From positions 1 through 62,015 of the forward strand of contig CAKONV010000011.1 in assembly GCA_934098295.1 (NCBI GenBank): 62,015 nucleotides of DNA, read 5' to 3'. Shown piece by piece: positions 32,841-41,347 of this stretch (position 1 is the first letter of the stretch; every line of letters begins with the position of its first letter). This stretch comes from an uncultured Bacilli bacterium (GTDB lineage Bacteria > Bacillota_I > Bacilli_A > ML615J-28 > CAG-313). The translations under genes were made by a program, and so were the position numbers. The notes below the pieces were generated by a model, which saw only the letters and a list, made by a program, of their open reading frames with translations, was not told where the DNA came from and searched no databases.

Positions 32841-33440
32841 TTAATTTGATTTATATTTATACAATTTATATAAATTTGTTAAATAATTATATTCATGTTT
32901 TGTGGTAAGAGTTTTTATTAATAAATATAACCAAATCAAATATAAACCCCAAATTTTTAAAAACATGATAACTACAAATAAGAGCATTAAAAACACAAAT
33001 GAAATTCTTTTACTTAAAACTGTAGCATATTCTTCTTCATATATTGATATTAATATATCATAAACAATTTGATATCCATCTAAAGGGATAATTGGAATAA
33101 TATTAAAAATAATCATTATAATATTATATTTTATTAAATAATTTAATGCATCATTATGTAAAAAAATTAAAATTAAGACAATTACTATATTCATTATAAT
33201 TCCTGATAAATCCACAATAATTTTTTGTTTTAGAGTAAAAAGTGATTTATCAATTTTTAAAAATCCCCCAATAATTGAAAGTTCTAATTTTATGGTATGA
33301 CCATTAAAAATCTTTATGGCTATCATATGACCAATTTCGTGTAAAATAATAGTCAATAAAATTAAAAATACTTTAGTAAAACAATCAGTAATTATGCTTA
33401 AAATTATTATGAACAACAACGAATAATGTATTTTAATCAT
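32841..33440 (-). CDS. spoIVFB: SpoIVFB-like intramembrane metalloprotease (M50/site-2)
   Basis: A 199-residue polytopic membrane protein. The zinc motif HEIGH (34-38) lies in the second helix and the third ligand in NIIPIIPLDG (Asp121), the NPDG-type motif of site-2 proteases. Length and helix order match SpoIVFB, which cleaves pro-sigma-K in Bacillus. The upstream gene looks like SpoIVFA, its regulator, which strengthens the assignment. I chose the ATG at 33440, overlapping the last eight bases of that gene; the longer frame (33482) adds an unconserved segment. Without sigma-K in view, another substrate is possible. Confidence 0.8.
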   Translation of the reverse strand: MIKIHYSLLFIIILSIITDCFTKVFLILLTIILHEIGHMIAIKIFNGHTIKLELSIIGGFLKIDKSLFTLKQKIIVDLSGIIMNIVIVLILIFLHNDALNYLIKYNIIMIIFNIIPIIPLDGYQIVYDILISIYEEEYATVLSKRISFVFLMLLFVVIMFLKIWGLYLIWLYLLIKTLTTKHEYNYLTNLYKLYKYKSN

Positions 33441-34056
33441 TAGCTTGTTCAAAATAGCTATAATATACACTATCTTTCTCAATTATTAATTCAAATTTAT
33501 AAATTTCACCAATATAAGGAGCTTTTCCTATTATTTCATCACTTTTAATAAATTGGTAAATGTTGACGTCTATACTCTCTAATGATTTATAAATGTAGAA
33601 ATAATTGTCAACCGTTCTTATATAAACATTGTAACAACCATTTTCTTTTTCAATTTTTACAACCAAACCATCTGTTAAACTTTCAACACCTGAATATGAA
33701 TAATTAGTTACATAATTAATCTGATCTATATATTTAACTTCATCATATTTTGATACACTATAAACAGTTTTATCACTTTTATTAAAAATATCAATATTAA
33801 ATAATTTATTAATTCTGTTACTAACTTCTAAGAAATTAATTTCAGTGGTAAATACATCTGTTAAAAGTTTATTCTTTTTAATTTTTAGAGTTTGATATAA
33901 AGATAATAGTAACAATAATAATGCGCTTAAAAAAATACGATAAAATAATTTATCTATGTAACTTATCTTTTTCTTTTTTTCCGTTTTATCTAATGAATAA
34001 TTTTCAATTAAAGAATCTTTTTTTCTTTTTTGTCTCAGAAAAAGTTTATTACTCAT
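33433..34056 (-). CDS. spoIVFA: SpoIVFA-like membrane protein with degenerate M23 domain
   Basis: A 207-residue protein with a basic cytoplasmic N-terminus (to about 45), one membrane helix (IFLSALLLLLLSLYQTL) and an extracytoplasmic domain. The end (DGLVVKIEKENGCYNVYIRT, ...YKSLESIDVNIYQFIKSDEIIGK) follows the LytM/M23 beta-sheet as in SpoIVFA but has no HxH metal ligands. SpoIVFA holds SpoIVFB inactive until cleaved. Weak similarity alone, but the order radC-spoIVFA-spoIVFB supports it. ATG at 34056 with GGTGAT upstream. Confidence 0.65.
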   Translation of the reverse strand: MSNKLFLRQKRKKDSLIENYSLDKTEKKKKISYIDKLFYRIFLSALLLLLLSLYQTLKIKKNKLLTDVFTTEINFLEVSNRINKLFNIDIFNKSDKTVYSVSKYDEVKYIDQINYVTNYSYSGVESLTDGLVVKIEKENGCYNVYIRTVDNYFYIYKSLESIDVNIYQFIKSDEIIGKAPYIGEIYKFELIIEKDSVYYSYFEQAND

Positions 34057-34100
34057 TTTAATCACCAATAAATTTTATGTTTCTATTAAACAAAGTAGAA

Positions 34101-34784
34101 CTAATTAAAGATTTTATAATTTTTACAATTTCGTTTCATACTATAAAAGTCATCACCAATAATAATATGATCTAATATAGTAAATTGAATGACTTTGGCC
34201 TGTTTAACTACTTCACTTGTTATTTTAATGTCTGCAAGGGATGGAGTTGAATCACCGGAAGGATGATTATGGACTAAAATCATCGTCTGTGAAGATACTT
34301 TATAAGCCCATTTAAATATTAATTTAGGATCAATCAAAGTTGAATTAACGGTTCCCTCCGTTAATTTTTTAATACTGATTGTTTTTCCACGAACATCTAA
34401 ATACACAACAAATAAAACTTCTTGTTTTAAATCCTTAACTCGTGGATAAAAATATGAAAACACATCTTCAGGTGATGTAAATGATAAATTAGTTTTTTTG
34501 CCCAAAGCTATTCTTTTTCCTAATTCTACACTTGCTAAAATACTAATCGCTTTAGACTTGCCTATACCTTTTATTTTCATTAATTCTTGAAGTGTAAGAG
34601 ATGGTAAATCCGTGATGTCATCTAATAAATACACAACTTCTTTAGCAACTGATAAAACATTCTTATCGTGACTACCAGTTCTTAACAATATGGCAATTAG
34701 TTCTATATTAGTTAAACTTTCACTACCACTATTAATTAACTTTTCTCTAGGCCTTTCTGAAACTGGCACTTCTTTTAACAACAA
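34101..34784 (-). CDS. radC: RadC/JAB-domain protein
   Basis: A 227-residue protein with an N-terminal helix-hairpin-helix segment (LMKIKGIGKSKAISILASVELG) and a C-terminal JAMM/MPN+ metal motif VHNHPSGDSTPSLADIKIT. The historic DNA-repair role is doubted; function is unsettled. It follows folC after a terminator, and spoIVFA follows it, as in the Bacillus folC...maf-radC-mreBCD-minCD-spoIVFAB region with the intervening genes missing. Confidence 0.93.
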   Translation of the reverse strand: MLLKEVPVSERPREKLINSGSESLTNIELIAILLRTGSHDKNVLSVAKEVVYLLDDITDLPSLTLQELMKIKGIGKSKAISILASVELGKRIALGKKTNLSFTSPEDVFSYFYPRVKDLKQEVLFVVYLDVRGKTISIKKLTEGTVNSTLIDPKLIFKWAYKVSSQTMILVHNHPSGDSTPSLADIKITSEVVKQAKVIQFTILDHIIIGDDFYSMKRNCKNYKIFN

Positions 34785-34801
34785 CTTTTGCTCCTTTCTA
34801 A

Positions 34802-34834
34802 AATAAAAAGAATTAGGAATTTACTCCTAATTCT
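34802..34834 (-). terminator. Terminator of valS-folC
   Basis: A 10-bp stem AGAATTAGGA/TCCTAATTCT (34809-34818 and 34825-34834) followed by TTTTTATTTT on the minus strand. Only about 17 bases separate it from radC, so radC may depend on read-through. Confidence 0.85.
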
Positions 34835-34845
34835 AAAATTTATAT

Positions 34846-36159
34846 TCATTTATTTTGAAGATTAATAATTATTGGTCTAACTTCGCTTACTAAATATAAG
34901 CTACCCGTAAAAAGCGTGAATTCACATTTATGTGTAAAGCAATAATTCACAGCCTCACAAACATTATCAATTAAGATTTTTCTATTAGAATTAGATAGAT
35001 TATATAAATATTCACCTTTAGCACTTCGTTTATAAGTATAATTTGTGAAAATAATTTCATCAAAAGTTTCATCTAATAATGAAATCATTTTATCTAATTC
35101 CTTATCTGAAGAGATAGCAACTACAACTCTTTTAAATTTAATATTTAATTTCTTAATAAATGCACAAATTCTTTTCATACAATCAATATTATGCCCGCCA
35201 TCTAGATATATTAAAGGATTAGTAGATACTTTCTCCATTCTAGCTGGCCAAAAACAATTTTTAAATCCTTCATATAAATATTTACTAGAAATTGTTAAAT
35301 TGCTCTTTTTTTCGATTGCTAATTTATTCATATATTCGACAATTTCAATACACAAGCAAGCATTTTCTATTTGATGAGTTCCGGCTAAGGGAATAAAAAT
35401 ATTCTTATAATCTTTGTAGGAAAAATATGAACCATTTAAATCACTACTTATAATTTTAATAGCATCATAATGAACCTTGATAAAATCAACACCATTTAAG
35501 ATACAATGGTTTTGCATTTGAGCGAGTAATCGCACTTTTTTTTCTGAAGTTACTAGTGGTACATTATTTTTAATAATACCTAATTTTTCATTTGTTATTT
35601 TTTCTAATGTATTTCCTAATTGTTCAATATGTTCTTTTGTAACATTAGTAATAGCACCCACTAAAGGATTAATAACATTAGTAGCATCTAGCCTTCCGCC
35701 CATACCAACTTCAATTATCGCAAGATCAAGATTATTCAAATTTGAAAAATATAAAAATGCTAATAAAGTAATAAACTCAAAAAATGTTGGTAATTCATAG
35801 CCCTTATTAATAATTAAATCATACTTACTAACAATTAAATTGCCATAATATAGTAAATCTAAATCACTAATATATTTACCATCAAAACAAATTCTTTCAT
35901 TGAAACAAACCACATAAGGAGAAGTAAATGTAGCTACATGGTAACCAGCCGTTTGATAAATACTTCTTAACATAGCAACACTACTACCTTTACCATTTGT
36001 TCCCGTTATATGAATACTTAAAAACTTTTTTTCTGGATGATTGAATAACTCCATAAGAAAACGCATTTTATCTAAACTAGTTTTTTTACTGAATCTTCTT
36101 TGACTTTCAACCCAAGTTATAAAAGCATTTATATCCGTAAAGTTATTACTATTGTTCAT
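34846..36159 (-). CDS. folC: Folylpolyglutamate synthase (bifunctional FolC type)
   Basis: A 437-residue Mur-ligase-like enzyme adding glutamate to folates, in many bacteria also to dihydropteroate. The P-loop ITGTNGKGSSVAMLRS is near residue 50, with IEVGMGGRLDATN and the C-terminal YLDGGHN. Its start shares one base with the valS stop (TAATG). No other folate gene is in view. Confidence 0.95.
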   Translation of the reverse strand: MNNSNNFTDINAFITWVESQRRFSKKTSLDKMRFLMELFNHPEKKFLSIHITGTNGKGSSVAMLRSIYQTAGYHVATFTSPYVVCFNERICFDGKYISDLDLLYYGNLIVSKYDLIINKGYELPTFFEFITLLAFLYFSNLNNLDLAIIEVGMGGRLDATNVINPLVGAITNVTKEHIEQLGNTLEKITNEKLGIIKNNVPLVTSEKKVRLLAQMQNHCILNGVDFIKVHYDAIKIISSDLNGSYFSYKDYKNIFIPLAGTHQIENACLCIEIVEYMNKLAIEKKSNLTISSKYLYEGFKNCFWPARMEKVSTNPLIYLDGGHNIDCMKRICAFIKKLNIKFKRVVVAISSDKELDKMISLLDETFDEIIFTNYTYKRSAKGEYLYNLSNSNRKILIDNVCEAVNYCFTHKCEFTLFTGSLYLVSEVRPIIINLQNK

Positions 36160-38789
36160 TAATTATTTCCTTCTAATTTTGCAAGAGTATTTTTAACTTC
36201 TTCTAATTGTATTTTGTATGATGTAAGTTTACTTTTTTCGGCATCAACCTTACTTTGAGGAGCCTTTTCAACAAATCTAGGATTATTAAGAAGTCCTTCG
36301 CATCTATTTACTTCAGCTATTAACTTCTCTTGTTGATTCTTTAGTTTTTCTAACTCTTCTTCAATATTAATTAATTCTTTTAAAGGAATAATAATATTTA
36401 CATCATCTAATACACTCACTACAGCATCGTTTTTTAATTCATGAGCATCTGTAGAAACAATTAATTCTTCATAGTTTAAAAATTTTGATAAATAACTTTG
36501 ATAATCATTAACAAATCGTGATATGTTTTTATTTTTATTATCTTCTAAAATAATTGTAATTTTTTTGCTTAAGGCAACATTCTTTTCAGCTCTTATGTTT
36601 CTTACCGAAGTAATAACATCAAATAATAATTTAATATCATCAAAATTAGTCTCAATTTCTTGTTCAATGGCAGGCCATGGACTAACCATTATGGACCCCT
36701 CATAGAAATGCTGATAAATCTCTTCGGTAACAAATGGCATAAATGGATGTAATAGCTTAATGATTACCGTTAAAACGTATCTTAAAACGGCACAAGTATT
36801 TTCAATTTCCGCTTGATTATTTGAAGAAAAAGTTACTTTTGTAAGTTCTAGATACCAAGATGCAAAATCATTCCATGTAAAATTATAAATTAATCTTGCA
36901 ACTTCACCTAATTCATAATCATCATACCTTTCATCTACACCTTTTATTAGTTTATTACATGAGGATAAGATCCATTTATCGATACTATTTAAATTTTTAT
37001 AGTCAATTGCCGAACCATTGTAATTAAACTTCTCTAAATTCATTTGAATGAAACGTGAAATATTCCATATTTTATTTATATAATTCCAAGATGAAGCCAT
37101 TTTTTCTTTCGAAAATGTTAAATCTTGACCAGGTGTTGCGTTAGTTGTTAAGAAATATCGCATTGCATCGCATCCATATTCTTTAATCAAATCGAAAGGA
37201 TCAATACCATTACCCAAAGATTTACTCATCTTTCTACCTTGTTCATCTCTAATCAAACCATGAATAAAACACTTTTTAAAAGGTCGTTTGCCCGTGAAAT
37301 GGCGTCCTTGTAAAGCCATTCTTGAAACCCAAAAAGTAATGATGTCATAACCGGTAACAAGGCAATCCGTAGGATAGTAGCGTTTAAAATCAGCTGTTTC
37401 TTCAGGCCAACCTAGAGTTGAAAAAGGCCATAAAGCACTAGAAAACCAAGTATCTAGAACATCTTCATCTTGAACCCAACCATCACCAGTTGGGGCTTTT
37501 TCGCCAACATAAATCTCATCATTGCGATACCAAGCTGGAATTCGGTGTCCCCACCATAATTGTCTACTAACGCACCAATCTTGAACATCTTCAACATCAA
37601 ACCATTGTAGTAATGTTTTATTAAAACGGCTAGGAACAAATTCAATAGCTTCTTCACTCTTTTGCATTTTAACAACATCTTCAGCTAATGGCTTCATCTT
37701 AATAAACCATTGCTTTGAAAGACGAGGTTCAACAATTACACCTGTTCTTTCTGAATGACCAACTGAGTGAATCATTTTTTCTACTTTTGGACATAATCCC
37801 TGCTTAGTCAAATCTTCAACAATCATTTTTCGGCAAGTAAAACGGTCAAGCCCTTCGTATTTGCCAGCCAAACTGTTCATTGTACCATCTTCATTCATAC
37901 AAATCAAACGTTGTAAATTATGTCTATTACCAACTTCAAAATCGTTTGGATCATGAGCTGGAGTTACCTTAACAACGCCTGTACCAAAAGCAATATCAAC
38001 ATATTCATCACTTATAACAGGAATTTGGCGATTAGTACCTGGAATATAAACCATTTTACCAACAGCATCTTTATATCGTTCATCATCTGGGTGAACCATT
38101 AAAGCACTATCACCAAACATCGTTTCTGGTCTTGTTGTTGCAATTTCTAAACCACCTTTACCATCTACAAATGGATAAATGAAGTGATAAAAAGCACCTT
38201 CTATATCTTTATATTCAACTTCAACATTGGATAAAGCTGTCTTAGCTTGAACATCCCAGTTAATAATCTTTTCACCACGATATAACAAGCCTTCATTATA
38301 TAAAGTAATAAAAACTTTTTGAACAGCTTTTTGCAATCCATCATCTAAAGTAAAACGCTCTTTAGAATAGTCTAAAGAAAGGCCTAAAGCTGCCCACTGT
38401 TTTCTAATATATTCCGAGTATTCTTTTTTCCATTCCCAAGCTACTTCTAGAAATTTTTCTCTGCCGAGATCATATCTACTAATACCTTGTGTTTTTAACT
38501 TAGCATCAATCTTAGCTTGAGTAGCAATACCAGCATGATCCATGCCAGGAAGCCATAAAGCATCATATCCTTGCATTCTTTTTCTTCTAATTAAAATATC
38601 CTGAAGAGTAGTATCCCATGCATGTCCTAAATGTAGTTTACCAGTTACATTTGGAGGTGGAATAACTATTGTATAGGGTATTTTTCGATTATCCCCACTT
38701 GTGAAGTATCCTTCTTTTAACCATTCATCGTACTTCCCAGCTTCAACTGCTGTAAAATCATATTTTGAAGCCATCAATTCTTTTTTCAT
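36159..38789 (-). CDS. valS: Valyl-tRNA synthetase
   Basis: An 876-residue class I synthetase. HIGH-type motif in PPPNVTGKLHLGHAWD, the editing domain in the middle (ATTRPETMFGDSALMVHP), the KMSKS motif in GRKMSKSLGNGIDP, and a C-terminal coiled coil (LEKLKNQQEKLIAEV...KAPQSKVDAEKSKL) typical of ValRS. Preceded by a T-box leader whose specifier codon GTA reads valine. folC follows without a gap. Confidence 0.98.
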   Translation of the reverse strand: MKKELMASKYDFTAVEAGKYDEWLKEGYFTSGDNRKIPYTIVIPPPNVTGKLHLGHAWDTTLQDILIRRKRMQGYDALWLPGMDHAGIATQAKIDAKLKTQGISRYDLGREKFLEVAWEWKKEYSEYIRKQWAALGLSLDYSKERFTLDDGLQKAVQKVFITLYNEGLLYRGEKIINWDVQAKTALSNVEVEYKDIEGAFYHFIYPFVDGKGGLEIATTRPETMFGDSALMVHPDDERYKDAVGKMVYIPGTNRQIPVISDEYVDIAFGTGVVKVTPAHDPNDFEVGNRHNLQRLICMNEDGTMNSLAGKYEGLDRFTCRKMIVEDLTKQGLCPKVEKMIHSVGHSERTGVIVEPRLSKQWFIKMKPLAEDVVKMQKSEEAIEFVPSRFNKTLLQWFDVEDVQDWCVSRQLWWGHRIPAWYRNDEIYVGEKAPTGDGWVQDEDVLDTWFSSALWPFSTLGWPEETADFKRYYPTDCLVTGYDIITFWVSRMALQGRHFTGKRPFKKCFIHGLIRDEQGRKMSKSLGNGIDPFDLIKEYGCDAMRYFLTTNATPGQDLTFSKEKMASSWNYINKIWNISRFIQMNLEKFNYNGSAIDYKNLNSIDKWILSSCNKLIKGVDERYDDYELGEVARLIYNFTWNDFASWYLELTKVTFSSNNQAEIENTCAVLRYVLTVIIKLLHPFMPFVTEEIYQHFYEGSIMVSPWPAIEQEIETNFDDIKLLFDVITSVRNIRAEKNVALSKKITIILEDNKNKNISRFVNDYQSYLSKFLNYEELIVSTDAHELKNDAVVSVLDDVNIIIPLKELINIEEELEKLKNQQEKLIAEVNRCEGLLNNPRFVEKAPQSKVDAEKSKLTSYKIQLEEVKNTLAKLEGNN

Positions 38790-38805
38790 CTATATTCCTT
38801 TCTGG

Positions 38806-39047
38806 GCATAAAAAAAGCCCTTAAAAAAATTTTAAGGACGAATAAAATCGTGGTACCACCTTTATTTAGAAAGTTTAACTTTCCCTCATTTTCTGTTAAC
38901 GCCAGCAACGATTATCGGTATTATAAATTTCTCCCAATAACATCTCCAAGGCTACCTTCAACATAGTATTTTGAAACTTTCCACCAACCAGTTTCTCTCT
39001 ATAAAAAATTATATGCCTACTCTTCCTTTTCACTGATTTTCTTTTTC
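38806..39047 (-). promoter_or_regulatory. T-box leader of valS, specifier GTA (Val)
   Basis: The roughly 240-base leader holds the T-box sequence GGTGGTACCACG (38849-38860), which binds the uncharged tRNA acceptor end. Stem I features are readable upstream (GAGTAGGC, then CTGGTTGGTGG), and the specifier loop GAAGGTAGCC places the codon GTA at 38953-38955. An intrinsic terminator with stem CCTTAAAA/TTTTAAGG (38819-38837) and a T-run follows. Uncharged tRNA-Val should stabilise the antiterminator and switch valS and folC on. Confidence 0.92.
38811..38837 (-). terminator. Regulated terminator of the valS T-box
   Basis: Stem CCTTAAAA/TTTTAAGG followed by TTTTTT on the minus strand, alternative to the T-box antiterminator. 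Confidence 0.85.
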
Positions 39048-39053
39048 GTTGCT

Positions 39054-39084
39054 ATTATAACAAAAATAATTATTTTTGTGTCTA
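39054..39084 (-). promoter_or_regulatory. Promoter of valS-folC
   Basis: On the minus strand -10 TATAAT (39054-39059) and -35 TAGACA (39079-39084) with a 19-base spacer; begins just before the murD stop codon. Confidence 0.6.
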
Positions 39085-39091
39085 AAATTGC

Positions 39092-40357
39092 TTAAATTTT
39101 TAATTTCTTAAAAATCAAAGTATTAAAATAGTTGCCCCTATCTACATAAGATGTGAATTGGTCAAAACTTTGAGCACCAGGAGAAAATAATATCACAAGA
39201 TTGTTCTTAAAAGGTATTAATTCAATTATTTCAGTTAAATTATTTTTAGAAATGCAAATAGTACCATTATTTTTATCAAATTCTTTCTTACGTATTCTCA
39301 TTTCACCAAATATATAAATAGTTTTGAATATTCCTAATTCTTTAATTTTCATCACATCATCATTTAATTTTCCACCAATAATTAATATTCCTTCCAAATT
39401 CTTATATTTATTATTGGTATTATCAATAGCATTAATAGTTGCGACAAAACAAGTAGACTTAGAATCATTAATTATGATTAAATTATTTCTATTATAAACC
39501 ACTTCTTGTCGGAAATGGGGATTACTAAAATTTTCCAAAGATAAAATAGCATCATTTAAATTTATTTTTAAGATTTCTAAAACTTTTATGATTCCCAAAA
39601 AATTTTCTTGATTAGCCATTGATTTAAAATAATTATTTTTTTCTTTAATTATGTATTTATGGTTAGATATTAATAAACCATCTTTTGTAAACTTATTGGT
39701 GATATCATCCGGATCATAGAAAACAATTTTAGTTGAAGTTTTAACCTTACTAATCTTAGAAACTAAAGTTTTAGGTAAAATGCAATAGCACTCCTTATCC
39801 ATATTTATAAGTGGATAAAATTTTGCTTTTAAATAATTATCAAATGACAAATGATGATCTAAATGGTGAGGAAAGGTTTTTAAAATAAGAAAAATATTTG
39901 GTCTAAAAGAACCACAAAATTCCAATTCATAACTAGACGCTTCAACTAAAATAATTTTTTTGTTTGTATTTAAAATATTAAATATCGAATTACCAATATT
40001 TCCAGCCACACCAACCTTAAATTTGTCTTTTAAAATTTGATTAAGAGCCAAAACTGTAGTCGTTTTCCCAACACTTCCCGTAATCACTATATAAAAATAA
40101 TTAGGAAAAAACATATAAAAAAGACCCAAATCTGTTAAAATTTGAAAGTTATTTTGAATAAAATAACGCATAAGTTGTGTGTTATTATTAATACCGGGGC
40201 TTTTAACTATTATAGTATCTTCTTTTTTTAATTTATCTATATCCATACCATTATAGTCTTTGCCATCTTCATATACGTAATATTTATAATTATTCTTTTC
40301 TAAAAAACTTTTTACAGAAATATTTGATTTGCCCATTCCATATAAAAAATAAACCAT
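39092..40357 (-). CDS. murD: UDP-N-acetylmuramoylalanine-D-glutamate ligase
   Basis: A 421-residue cytoplasmic Mur ligase adding D-Glu to UDP-MurNAc-L-Ala. Visible are the N-terminal Rossmann-like part (YGMGKSNISVKSFLE), SPGI, the P-loop GSVGKTTT (divergent from GTNGKTT), GNIGNS, ELEF, HHLDHH and the C-terminal FSPGAQSFDQFTSYVDRG. It is last of murE-mraY-murD and overlaps mraY by one base. ftsW, murG and later cluster genes do not follow; valS does. Confidence 0.9.
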   Translation of the reverse strand: MVYFLYGMGKSNISVKSFLEKNNYKYYVYEDGKDYNGMDIDKLKKEDTIIVKSPGINNNTQLMRYFIQNNFQILTDLGLFYMFFPNYFYIVITGSVGKTTTVLALNQILKDKFKVGVAGNIGNSIFNILNTNKKIILVEASSYELEFCGSFRPNIFLILKTFPHHLDHHLSFDNYLKAKFYPLINMDKECYCILPKTLVSKISKVKTSTKIVFYDPDDITNKFTKDGLLISNHKYIIKEKNNYFKSMANQENFLGIIKVLEILKINLNDAILSLENFSNPHFRQEVVYNRNNLIIINDSKSTCFVATINAIDNTNNKYKNLEGILIIGGKLNDDVMKIKELGIFKTIYIFGEMRIRKKEFDKNNGTICISKNNLTEIIELIPFKNNLVILFSPGAQSFDQFTSYVDRGNYFNTLIFKKLKI

Positions 40358-41340
40358 TAAAAAATATTAACCCCCAAATATATTCCAATCATGTTTGTAA
40401 CAAGAGAAAGAAAATAAAAAGTAATATCTATTTCTACTTCGCTCATATCAGCAAGTTCTAAATGATGATGAAGTGGACTCATTAAAAATAATCTTTTTCC
40501 TTTTGTCTTCTTAAAAAACCAAACCTGTAAAATAACTGATATCGTTTCTAGAAAATAAACAAAACCAATAAACAATAAATTCAATTCCATATTCAAAAGA
40601 ATGCTTTCCATTACTAGCCCTGTACCAATCAGTATTGAACCAACATTACCCATAAACAATTTTGCTTTTGGTAAATTAAAAATGAGAAAACATAATAACG
40701 CAATCGACATTGCTATCGAAAAAAATACTACTTCGTAATTTTGTTTACAAATACCAATAATACCGAATGATGTATACGAAATTATCGAACATCCTGCGAG
40801 TAATCCATCTAAACCATCCGTTAAATTGGTAGCATTACTAACACCTACTAGTAAAAAGATAATAACTATTCCGTATAAAAATTTTATATCAACAAAGATA
40901 CCAAAAAAATTTATTTTATTATCATAACCTAAATATAAAAACAAATAATAGGTACTAGCTGCAAATAAAAGCTGTAAAATAAATTTCAGTTTGGGCGATA
41001 ATCCTTCATTTTTCTTTTTAATAACAATTAAAAAATCATCAATAAAGCCAATTAATGAAAATAATAAAACTGGCAACCATAAAAATAAACATTTTTTGAA
41101 ATTTAATTTGTATATTTCTTTATATTCAATCAAGAAAAAACTAAAAAATATTAAGGTGCAAACGAATATAACACAACCACCAAGCGTTGGCGTACCTTTT
41201 TTTAATAAATGTCTTTGAGGTCCATCTTCTCTAATGTTTTGGCCAAATTTAATTTTTCTCAAATATGGTATAAAAAAAACGAATAATAAACAACCAAAAA
41301 TAAAAAACAATAAAAAGTTAATTAATAAATCATTTTTCAT
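40357..41340 (-). CDS. mraY: Phospho-N-acetylmuramoyl-pentapeptide transferase
   Basis: A 327-residue integral membrane enzyme making lipid I from UDP-MurNAc-pentapeptide and undecaprenyl phosphate. Motifs: GTPTLGG, IGFIDDFLIV (the DD pair), NATNLTDGLDGLLAG, FMGNVGS and MSPLHHHLEL. About ten hydrophobic segments. Between murE and murD, as in Bacillus. Confidence 0.96.
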   Translation of the reverse strand: MKNDLLINFLLFFIFGCLLFVFFIPYLRKIKFGQNIREDGPQRHLLKKGTPTLGGCVIFVCTLIFFSFFLIEYKEIYKLNFKKCLFLWLPVLLFSLIGFIDDFLIVIKKKNEGLSPKLKFILQLLFAASTYYLFLYLGYDNKINFFGIFVDIKFLYGIVIIFLLVGVSNATNLTDGLDGLLAGCSIISYTSFGIIGICKQNYEVVFFSIAMSIALLCFLIFNLPKAKLFMGNVGSILIGTGLVMESILLNMELNLLFIGFVYFLETISVILQVWFFKKTKGKRLFLMSPLHHHLELADMSEVEIDITFYFLSLVTNMIGIYLGVNIF

Positions 41341-41347
41341 AGATAGT

